A stretch of DNA of 12,818 bases from an uncultured delta proteobacterium (lineage in GTDB: Bacteria; Myxococcota_A; Polyangia; Polyangiales; Polyangiaceae), in contig CAITLX010000769.1 of the NCBI GenBank assembly GCA_903893335.1, positions 1-12,818 on the forward strand. The letters run 5' to 3'. The notes under the pieces were generated by a model. It saw only the letters and a program-made list of their open reading frames with translations. It did not search any database and was not told the DNA's origin. Each line of letters begins with the position of its first letter. Position 1 is the first letter of the stretch. This document shows, piece by piece, positions 5,730 through 12,167 of the stretch. Position numbers and translations under genes: made by a program.

Positions 5730-8238
5730 TCTCGTCCCCGCGGCAGAGCCGTCGCCGCGCGAGCGCGTCGAGCGCGTCCGCCAGCTCGTGGGCCGAACGC
5801 CCGCGTACTGGAGGGGCGCGGTCGCCATCGCCGTGGTCGTGACGGGAGCCGGGCTCGCCAACATCGTGCGCATCCCGCGCGTGTACGAGTCCGAGACGGT
5901 CGTGCTCGTGCGCGAGGCGATGCGCACCGACACGCGCGACGACGTGCAGAGCGTGCGCGAGATGCGCCTCGGCCCGAAGCTCAAGGACCGCCTGCTCGCC
6001 CGCTCGCGCCTCGAGAAGATCGTGACCGAGCTCGCGCTCTTCTCCGCGCTCATCGAGCGGCGCGGCATGATCGACGCCGTCGAGGAGATGCGCACGCACA
6101 TCGGCTTCCGCAGCCGCGACAGCGACACGTTCGTCATCACCTACCAGGCGGGCGACCGCGCGCTCGCGCAGCAGGTCGCGCAGCGGCTCGCCGACTCGAT
6201 GGTCGAGGAGTTCGTGCGCGAGAACACCGCGCGCACCAACGCGGCGCGCGACTTCCTGCTCGAAGAGGAGCGCCACGCCGAGGAGGACCTCAACCAGAAG
6301 GAGACCGAGCTCGCGAGCTTCCTCACGCTGAACCCGCAGTTCTCGTGGGACCCGGCGCGCGGCCCGGCGCCGCTCTCGGCCCAGGCGGCCAAGGCCCCGG
6401 CCGGCGCGGGCATCCCTGCGACCGCCGACATGGTCCTGCGCGGGCTCTACAACCAGAAGACGGCCCTCGAGGCGCGGCTCGCGCCGGCTGGCTCGCGCGT
6501 CGCGCCCGCGCCCGAGGGGCTCGTGGACCTCGAGCGGGCCGTGGCCAAGGCACGCGCCGACGACGCCTCCGCGCAGGCCGACCTCGCGAGCAAGCGGCAG
6601 AAGTACACCGAGGACCACCCCGACGTGATCGCCTCGCGCACGACGGCGGTCGTGGCAGCACGCGCACGCAGCGACGCCGAGGCCGCCCTCTCTGCCGCCA
6701 AGGCGGCGGCCACGCCCCCCCCCGCGCCGCCCGAGGACGAGGCAGCCGCCGAGGATCTCCGGAAGAAGCTCGCCGAGCTCAAGGCGACCATCGTCGCGCG
6801 CGAGCGCGGCGCCGCCGGCCGAGCGACCGCCGAGCCGACCGCGTCGGCCCACCCCGCAGGCTCGGCCCCCGCCGAGCGACCCCGCTCTCTGGGCGCGCCG
6901 CAGGCCGAGTTCGACCGGCTCGTGCGCACCGTCACCGAGGCGCGCCACCACAAGCAGGACATCACCGACCGGCGCGGGCGCGCCGAGCTCTCGGCCAGCG
7001 CGGCGGCCACCTCCGGCACCATGCAGATGGAGGTGCTCGACCGCGCCTTCCTCCCGACGCGCCCCATCCGGCCCAACCGCACGCTGCTCGCGACCGTGAC
7101 GGGGCTGGTCGGCGGCCTGCTCGGCGCGCTCTACGCCTTCGCGCGCGTGTTCGGCAACGACGTCATCTACTCGGTGCTCGACGTCGCGATGTCCGGCGGC
7201 CCCGCCGTGCTCGCGGTGCTGCGCGCGCGCGGCGCCCGCGCCGGCGCCGCGCCGCAGGCGACGAGCAGCGCGCTGGTCGGTGCCCCTCGTCGCACGTCGG
7301 GCGCCATGTACTCCGCGCCGCCTCCCGCTGCCCGCTCGACGGGCGCGATGTACTCCGCGCCGCCTCCGGCCGTGCGCCCCGCGAGCGCCGCGTACTCCGC
7401 GCCCCCTCCGGCGGCGCGCCCGCATGCCTCCATCATCCCCCCCGCCCCCGGCGCCTCCGACGAGGTGCCCCTCACCGACGCCCCGCTCGTGCTCGCGCGC
7501 TCGCTGCCCCCGCCCGTCATCGAGATGGTCGACGCCACGCTGCTCGAGTCCGCCGCCTGGGAAGCGCCCAGCGTCTCGGCGCGCGAGGCCGACGTCGACT
7601 GGCCGAAGCTCGACGACGCGCTGCTCGGCCCCACCGAGCTGCCCGCGCTGCGCGCGCTGCGCCACCAGGTCGAGCGCCGCGCGCTCCAAGGGCACATGGT
7701 CGTGGCCGTGACGAGCGCGCTCGCCGGCGAGGGCAAGACGCGCCTCGCCGCGCAGCTCGCGCTCGTGCTCGCCGAGAGCCAGCGCGCGCGGGTGCTGCTC
7801 GTCGAGGCCAACCTCGAGCGGCCGGGGCTCGCGAGCCTGCTCGGCGTGCGCGTCGACGCCAACCACGGCTTCTCCGCGCAGCTCGAGCGCCGCCGGCGCG
7901 CGGGCACCCGCACCGGCTGGCAGGTGCAGAGCCGCGGCGACGCGCTGCACCTGCTCATCGAGTCCACCGACGACGACCGGCCGGGCAGCCTGCTGCACTC
8001 GCGCGAGTTCGCGGTCGCCATCGAGGAGTTTCGCAGCCGCTACGACTACGTCGTCATCGACGGCCCTGCGGTGCTCGAGGCGGGCGACGCGACCTCGGTC
8101 GAGGCCGTCTCCGACGGCGTGCTGCTCGTCGCGCGCGCGGGCTTCTCGCGCGCGTCGAAGCTGCGCGAGGCCGCGGCGGCGCTCGGCGACCGCCGGCTGC
8201 TCGGCGCGGTGCTGAGCGACGTCGCGGAGCCGGGTTGA
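5716..8238 (+). CDS. Wzz-type chain-length regulator fused to a BY-kinase-like ATPase domain (Wzc-like)
   Basis: This 840-residue inner-membrane protein should control polymer length and couple synthesis to export. Order: TM1 at about 32-51; a Wzz domain from about 55; charged coiled-coil stretches at about 170-215 and 270-345; the Pro-rich motif PTRPIRPNR (447-455) before TM2 (about 456-476); a long Ala/Pro linker (about 480-630) with three 14-residue repeats; and a cytoplasmic ATPase domain. Walker A is GEGKT (671-675) and Walker B is YDYVVIDGP (776-784). Walker A' reads VEANLERP (696-703) where BY-kinases normally have DxDxRxP-like residues, and the C-terminus (LSDVAEPG) has no tyrosine cluster. 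Kinase activity is therefore doubtful, while ATP binding may remain. The start is GTG with GAGG four nt upstream, overlapping the lyase gene by 14 bp. The next gene starts on its stop codon (TTGA). Confidence 0.9.
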   Translation: MSVPSLVPAAEPSPRERVERVRQLVGRTPAYWRGAVAIAVVVTGAGLANIVRIPRVYESETVVLVREAMRTDTRDDVQSVREMRLGPKLKDRLLARSRLEKIVTELALFSALIERRGMIDAVEEMRTHIGFRSRDSDTFVITYQAGDRALAQQVAQRLADSMVEEFVRENTARTNAARDFLLEEERHAEEDLNQKETELASFLTLNPQFSWDPARGPAPLSAQAAKAPAGAGIPATADMVLRGLYNQKTALEARLAPAGSRVAPAPEGLVDLERAVAKARADDASAQADLASKRQKYTEDHPDVIASRTTAVVAARARSDAEAALSAAKAAATPPPAPPEDEAAAEDLRKKLAELKATIVARERGAAGRATAEPTASAHPAGSAPAERPRSLGAPQAEFDRLVRTVTEARHHKQDITDRRGRAELSASAAATSGTMQMEVLDRAFLPTRPIRPNRTLLATVTGLVGGLLGALYAFARVFGNDVIYSVLDVAMSGGPAVLAVLRARGARAGAAPQATSSALVGAPRRTSGAMYSAPPPAARSTGAMYSAPPPAVRPASAAYSAPPPAARPHASIIPPAPGASDEVPLTDAPLVLARSLPPPVIEMVDATLLESAAWEAPSVSAREADVDWPKLDDALLGPTELPALRALRHQVERRALQGHMVVAVTSALAGEGKTRLAAQLALVLAESQRARVLLVEANLERPGLASLLGVRVDANHGFSAQLERRRRAGTRTGWQVQSRGDALHLLIESTDDDRPGSLLHSREFAVAIEEFRSRYDYVVIDGPAVLEAGDATSVEAVSDGVLLVARAGFSRASKLREAAAALGDRRLLGAVLSDVAEPG
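7294..7419 (+). repeat. Three tandem 14-codon repeats in the kinase linker
   Basis: Three units of exactly 42 bases encode TSGAMYSAPPPAAR, STGAMYSAPPPAVR and PASAAYSAPPPAAR (residues 527-568), with tyrosines at 532, 546 and 560. The DNA core around tactccgcgcc is conserved between copies, so the array is probably a recent in-frame expansion. It lies between TM2 and the ATPase domain, on the predicted cytoplasmic side. Confidence 0.85.
8226..8229 (+). promoter_or_regulatory. Ribosome binding site for the TTG start of the His-rich protein
   Basis: GGAG lies five nt before the TTG at 8235, inside the end of the kinase gene. No ATG or GTG in frame occurs before the conserved region, so this site decides the start. 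Confidence 0.55.
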
Positions 8239-9341
8239 TCGGCCGCCTCGTCACCGGTGACCGACTGCGCTGGGCCCTGCCGTGGGCCGCGCGCCGCGCG
8301 GCGCGCTGGGTCGCGCCCGGAGCGCGCGCTCGCCCGCGCCACCTGCTGGTCGCCCTGTGCGACCACTTCGAGCCGCTGCACGGCGGTGTGCCACATGCGC
8401 AAGGCGTTGCGCGCGTGCAGGCTTGGCGCGAGCGCTACCCCGCGCTCGCCGCCGAGTTTCGCGACGACGACGGGCGCCCGCCGCGCCACTCGTTCTTCTT
8501 CCCGGGCGAGCAGTACCACCCCGCGCTCGTCGAGCCGCTCGCCGAGCTGTGCGCCGCGGGGCTCGCCGAGGTCGAGGTGCACCTGCACCACGACGGCGAC
8601 ACGCGCGCGTCGCTGCGCCCCGTGCTCGAGCAGTCGCTGCGCGACCTCGCGTCGCACGGCGTCGTGCCCGAGGTCGGGGGGCGCCCGCGCTGGGCGTTCA
8701 TCCACGGCAACTGGGCGCTGGCCAACGCGCGCCGCGACGGCCGCTGGTGCGGCGTCGACGACGAGCTCGATCTCCTGTTCGAGCTCGGCTGCTACGCCGA
8801 CTTCACCTTCCCCTCGTCTCCCGACGAGTGCCAGCCGCGGCAGACCAACGCGCTCTGGTACCCCGAGGGGGACGTGCGCGCGCGACGCGCCCACGAGCGC
8901 GGCGCCCCGGCGAGCGTCGGCTCGCGGCGCGACGACCGCCTGCTGCTCGTGACCGGCCCCGTGGCGCTCGCGCGCCGCCCCGGCTCGCCGCGCGTGCGCA
9001 TCGAGGCCTCGGCGCTCACCGCGAAGGACCCGGGCACCGAGGCGCGCCTGCGGACCTGGCTCGACGCGCACGTGCACGTGCAGGGACGCCCCGAGTGGGG
9101 GTTCGTCAAGCTCCACACCCACGGCGCGCCCGAGCGCGAGGCCGACAGCCTGCTCGGCGCGCCGCAGCGGGGCCTGCACGAGGCGCTCGCGCGCCTGCGG
9201 GGCGAGGGCGTGTCGCTGCACTACGTCACCGCGCGCGAGATGTTCAACGTGGCGCTCGCGGCGATGGACGGCCTCGGCGGGTCGCCCGGCGACCACCGCG
9301 ACTACGTCGTGCCGCCGCCTTCGCGCGCCACCTCGGGCTGA
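8235..9341 (+). CDS. Uncharacterised conserved EPS-locus protein, His-rich, possible metal-dependent carbohydrate-active enzyme
   Basis: I do not recognise a named family for this 368-residue protein, though similar proteins occur beside exopolysaccharide genes (from memory). It starts with TTG overlapping the kinase stop as TTGA. The N-terminus is basic and Trp-rich (to about 36) without a clear signal peptide. Conserved-looking polar motifs follow in order: CDHFEP (42-47), RDDDGRPPRHSFFFPGEQYHP, EVHLHHDGD (114-122), FIHGNWAL (155-162), GCYADFTFPS, and VKLHTHGA (291-298), then an amphipathic C-terminal part ending HYVTAREMFN. Spaced Asp/His motifs along an alpha/beta pattern recall the NodB/glycoside hydrolase-deacetylase barrel and suggest a divalent metal site, but this is inference. 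Last in the polymerase operon, it should act on the same polysaccharide or its precursor. Its final 40 bp overlap the convergent gene on the minus strand. Confidence 0.82.
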   Translation: MIGRLVTGDRLRWALPWAARRAARWVAPGARARPRHLLVALCDHFEPLHGGVPHAQGVARVQAWRERYPALAAEFRDDDGRPPRHSFFFPGEQYHPALVEPLAELCAAGLAEVEVHLHHDGDTRASLRPVLEQSLRDLASHGVVPEVGGRPRWAFIHGNWALANARRDGRWCGVDDELDLLFELGCYADFTFPSSPDECQPRQTNALWYPEGDVRARRAHERGAPASVGSRRDDRLLLVTGPVALARRPGSPRVRIEASALTAKDPGTEARLRTWLDAHVHVQGRPEWGFVKLHTHGAPEREADSLLGAPQRGLHEALARLRGEGVSLHYVTAREMFNVALAAMDGLGGSPGDHRDYVVPPPSRATSG

Positions 9342-10318
9342 TCGGCCTCGGGCGCGCGGCGGCCGAGGCGCCGGTCGAGCAGCGCGACGAGCCCCCCGGG
9401 CACGGCGTTGATCGCTTGCAGCGCGCGCACCGCGACGCCGAGCGCGACGGCCTGCGTCGCGGTGCCGAGGTGCGCGTCGCCGAGCAGCACGACCAGCGCG
9501 CCCTCCATCAGCCCGAGGCCCCCGAGGCTCACCGGCAGCGCGTTGGCGACGAACGCGAGCGGGACGATGCGGCACCAGTCGGCCCACCCCGGCGCGTCGA
9601 GCCCGATCGCGCGCCCTGCCAGGGCGAAGGCGCCGATGTCGCCCGCCTGGTGCACGAGCGAGACGGCGAACGCGAGCGCGAGCGCCCCCGGGCGCCGCAG
9701 CAGCGCCACCGCGGCGCCGTCGACCCGCCGCAGCAGCTCGCCAGCCGGCAGCCGGGAGAGAAACCGCTCGATGGGCACGCGGGCTCGCAGCCCCCGCGAG
9801 GCGTACGCCGACGCGAGAGCGAAGGCGACGACGAGCCCCAGAGCGGCGCGGGTGGCCAGCTCGCCGTGCGCCGTCGAGCGCGAGAGCACCGAGGCGAGCG
9901 CGATGCAGACCAGGCTCGCGAGGCCGATGACCCGGTCGGCGAGCACCGTCGCGGCGACCTCGGCGCCGCGCCCCTGCGTGCGCGCGCCCCCGGCGATCTT
10001 CACGACGTCGCCCCCGGTGCCGCCGGGCAGGAAGGCGTTCGCCGCGTAGGCGACCGCTTGCAGCCGCGCGGCCTGCCCGAACCCGATGGGCACGTCCGCG
10101 GCGCGCAGCAGCACCCACCAGCGCAGCGTCGCGAGCCCGAGCGCCGCCGGCAGGGCGATGACCACCGCCGCGAGGGCGAAGCGCACGTCGAGCGAGGCGG
10201 CCAGCTGACGAAGGCCCCCCCCGTCGGCCCGCACCCGCTGGGTGGCCCAGCCCGCGATCGCCGCCAGCACGGCCCCCTTGCCGAGCAGCACGAGCGACCG
10301 CCGGGTTTTCGTATTCAC
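9302..10318 (-). CDS. PF03706-type membrane protein (lysylphosphatidylglycerol synthase/flippase-like)
   Basis: This integral inner-membrane protein has 338 residues and several hydrophobic segments (about 9-26, 47-72 and further ones to about 305). Family marks are NAFLPGGTGGDVVK (94-107), LADRVIGL (126-133) and a late NALPVSLGGLGLMEGAL. Known relatives include the flippase half of MprF and archaeal AglD-type proteins, so a lipid or lipid-linked sugar transport role is plausible. No Wzx is seen in the window and this protein could serve near that step, but that is speculative. The start is GTG at 10318 because no in-frame ATG exists upstream; its Shine-Dalgarno is weak. It is convergent with the preceding operon, overlapping the His-rich gene by 40 bp with no terminator hairpin seen, and divergent from the deacetylase/GT2 gene. 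Confidence 0.88.
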   Translation of the reverse strand: MNTKTRRSLVLLGKGAVLAAIAGWATQRVRADGGGLRQLAASLDVRFALAAVVIALPAALGLATLRWWVLLRAADVPIGFGQAARLQAVAYAANAFLPGGTGGDVVKIAGGARTQGRGAEVAATVLADRVIGLASLVCIALASVLSRSTAHGELATRAALGLVVAFALASAYASRGLRARVPIERFLSRLPAGELLRRVDGAAVALLRRPGALALAFAVSLVHQAGDIGAFALAGRAIGLDAPGWADWCRIVPLAFVANALPVSLGGLGLMEGALVVLLGDAHLGTATQAVALGVAVRALQAINAVPGGLVALLDRRLGRRAPEADQPEVAREGGGTT

Positions 10319-10353
10319 CGCGCCATCATGCCAAACTCGGGCGCACCACGGGG

Positions 10354-10364
10354 CGAACGGTTCG
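10354..10364. repeat. Small inverted repeat in divergent intergenic region
   Basis: CGAAC and GTTCG flank a single base, giving an 11-bp dyad 36 bp upstream of the leftward GTG. It is short and may be chance, but it is one of three dyads in 121 bp. Confidence 0.4.
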
Positions 10365-10372
10365 GGTCCGCA

Positions 10373-10393
10373 GCGCGCGGGTCACCGGCGCGC
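10373..10393. repeat. 21-bp near-perfect palindrome, possible operator
   Basis: Arms of ten bases (10373-10382 and 10384-10393) around a central C match at nine of ten positions; the core is GGTCACC. It sits almost midway between the two divergent starts, where an operator for both genes could lie. The GC-rich arms make a chance match easier than usual. Confidence 0.45.
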
Positions 10394-10400
10394 CCCTCGG

Positions 10401-10425
10401 CCTGCCGTTGTCTGTACGCGGCAGG
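10401..10425. repeat. Inverted repeat CCTGCCG-N11-CGGCAGG just upstream of the deacetylase/GT2 gene
   Basis: Seven-base perfect arms at 10401-10407 and 10419-10425 flank an 11-base centre. The right arm ends 14 bp before the ATG at 10440. It could be a regulator site or, if transcribed, a leader hairpin affecting access to the ribosome binding site. Confidence 0.45.
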
Positions 10426-10439
10426 GGGCGGCTTGTAGG

Positions 10440-12167
10440 ATGACTTTGGGGCGCACCATGCAGCGGCATCTGCTCACAATTTGCGTGGAGGACTACTTCC
10501 ACGTCGCCGCGTTGCGTGGGGCAGTACGCCGCAAGCACTGGGACCGCCTCGACCCCCGGCTCGAGCGCAACCTCGACTCGGTGCTCGACCTGCTCGACCG
10601 GCACGGCGCGCAGGCGACCTTCTTCGTGTTCGGCTGCATCGCCGAGCAGCAGCCCGAGCTGGTCGCGCGCATCGTGCGCCACGGCCACGAGGTCGCGAGC
10701 CGCGGGTTCTGGCCGCGGGCGCTCGCCGGCCTGACCCCCGACGAGCTGCGCGCCGACGCGCGCCGGGCCAAGGAGGCCCTCGAGGCCGCGGGGTCGAACA
10801 CCATCGTCGGCTACCGCGCCCCCGAGTGGCTGCACGAGGACGACCTCTGGGTGCTCGATGTCCTGGCCGACGAGGGCTACGCGTACGACTCGAGCATCAA
10901 CCCGGTGCTCCGGCGCTTCGCCTCCGACCCGCGCCGCTTCCGCATCCACGACCACACGAGCCCCGCGGGCAACACGCTGCGCGAGCTGCCCATCTCGACG
11001 GTGGGCGCGCTCGGCGTGCGCATGACGATCTCGGGCGGCAACTACGTCCGCCAGCTCCCGCACACGCTGCTGTCGCGCGCGGTCGAGTGGCAGAGCAAGC
11101 GCGACGACGATCCGCTCGTCTTCTATTTCATGCCCTGGGAGATGGACAAGCACCAGCCCCACGTCCAGGGCATCTCCCGGCTCAACCGCATCCGGCACTA
11201 CCGCAACCTGGCCAAGACGCGCTGGGTGCTCGTCGACTACTTCGGCAAGTACGAGTTCGTGGGCGTCTCCGACTGGCTCGGGCTGCCGCACGCGGCGCCC
11301 GAGGGGGCGCCGGCGCGTGCGAGCGTGGCGCCTCCGGGGGCGCTCGCGGCGCCGGACCCGAGGGCGCGCGAGGTCTCGCTCGTCGTGCCCATGTACGACG
11401 AGGAGGCGAACATCGACTACCTCCGCCGCACGCTGCTCGAGTTCCGCAAGCGGCTGCGCGACCGCTACCGCATCCACCTCGTGCTCGTCGACGACGCGAG
11501 CAAGGACCGCACCTGGGAGCTGCTGCAAGCGTCGTTCGGCGAGCTGCCCGACGTGCAGCTCGTGCGCCACCCGCGCAACCGTGGCGTGGCCGCCGCCATC
11601 GTCACCGGCATCCGCGCGGCGCCGACCGAGATCGTCGGCTCGATCGACTGCGACTGCTCGTACGACCCGGCCGATCTGGGCGCGATGATCCCGCTCATCG
11701 ACGACGCCGACCTCGTGACGGCGTCGCCCTACCACCCCGCGGGCGCCGTCGTGAACGTGCCCACCTGGCGGCTGTTTCTCTCCAAGACGCTGTCACGCAT
11801 GTACAGCGCGCTGCTCGGCGACGCGATCCACACCTACACGAGCTGCTGCCGCGTCTACCGCAAGAGCCAGATCGAGCAGTTCGATTTGCGTCACGATCAC
11901 TTCCTCGGGGTTGCGGAGCTCTTGATCGAGCTTAAGTTGCGTGGCGCGCGGGTCATAGAATACCCGGCAACCTTGGAATCGCGTCTCTTCGGCGAGTCGA
12001 AGATGAAGATCCTGCGCACGATCCGCGGCCACCTCGGGCTGGTGGGTGACCTGGCCTTCGGGCCGCGCACCCGGCCCCAGCTCACGCGCACCCCTCCGGG
12101 CGACGCGCCCGCCGCCGCCGAGCCCCCGGTCGCCGAGGCGGCGCCTCCGGACCCACGCGCATCATGA
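10440..12167 (+). CDS. NodB-like (DUF3473-type) deacetylase domain fused to a family 2 glycosyltransferase; deacetylase site degenerate
   Basis: The product has 575 residues. Residues 1-285 align with DUF3473/PEP-CTERM-locus polysaccharide deacetylases: LLTICVEDYFHV, ATFFVFG, GHEVASRGF, GYRAPEW (124-130), GGNYVRQLP and FYFMPWEMDKHQP. Key positions differ from the usual forms: Cys15 for the first Asp of DVED, Arg88 and Pro92 for the two His of SHGxxH, and Met231 for the His of HPWE. Activity of this half is doubtful. A Pro/Ala linker (about 286-308) leads to a GT-A domain with VSLVVPMYDEE (312-322), VDDASKD (350-356), DCD (403-405) and a late ESKMKI, similar to dolichyl-phosphate-mannose-synthase-like GT2 enzymes. 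An in-frame ATG at 10458 with GGGG six nt upstream is an equally good start. The stop overlaps the next gene by ATGA. The likely role is sugar addition in the EPS repeat unit, with the first half perhaps binding glycan. Confidence 0.9.
   Translation: MTLGRTMQRHLLTICVEDYFHVAALRGAVRRKHWDRLDPRLERNLDSVLDLLDRHGAQATFFVFGCIAEQQPELVARIVRHGHEVASRGFWPRALAGLTPDELRADARRAKEALEAAGSNTIVGYRAPEWLHEDDLWVLDVLADEGYAYDSSINPVLRRFASDPRRFRIHDHTSPAGNTLRELPISTVGALGVRMTISGGNYVRQLPHTLLSRAVEWQSKRDDDPLVFYFMPWEMDKHQPHVQGISRLNRIRHYRNLAKTRWVLVDYFGKYEFVGVSDWLGLPHAAPEGAPARASVAPPGALAAPDPRAREVSLVVPMYDEEANIDYLRRTLLEFRKRLRDRYRIHLVLVDDASKDRTWELLQASFGELPDVQLVRHPRNRGVAAAIVTGIRAAPTEIVGSIDCDCSYDPADLGAMIPLIDDADLVTASPYHPAGAVVNVPTWRLFLSKTLSRMYSALLGDAIHTYTSCCRVYRKSQIEQFDLRHDHFLGVAELLIELKLRGARVIEYPATLESRLFGESKMKILRTIRGHLGLVGDLAFGPRTRPQLTRTPPGDAPAAAEPPVAEAAPPDPRAS
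11932..11961 (+). promoter_or_regulatory. Possible internal promoter inside the GT2 domain
   Basis: TTAAGT (11932-11937) and TAGAAT (11956-11961) are 18 nt apart. The -10 matches TATAAT at five of six bases; the -35 matches three of six. The site lies in a local low-GC patch about 200 bp before the next gene. It is tentative. Confidence 0.25.

Noticed and set aside
3393..6140. Very long open frame on the minus strand (about 915 codons), antisense to the lyase and chain-length genes
   Set aside because: Its translation is Arg/Ala/Val/Glu-rich with no domain pattern, and it is the mirror of genuine coding sequence at very high GC. The plus-strand genes have clear family motifs.
5704..7998. 764-codon open frame on the minus strand opposite the chain-length/kinase gene
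   Set aside because: Its composition is typical of antisense shadow, with no start signal or recognisable motif.
6345..8234. Long N-terminal extension of the His-rich protein through the kinase gene
   Set aside because: The extension is Arg/Ala/Gly shadow sequence, while the TTG at 8235 has GGAG five nt upstream and sits on the kinase stop codon.
10315..10329. Five-codon frame (ATG ATG GCG CGG TGA) on the minus strand whose stop overlaps the GTG of the flippase-like gene
   Set aside because: Translational coupling from a leader peptide is conceivable, but it has no Shine-Dalgarno and is too short to support.
10419..10434. Sigma54-like GG...GC pattern upstream of the deacetylase/GT2 gene
   Set aside because: The spacing between the GG and GC elements is off by one and the flanking consensus bases are missing.
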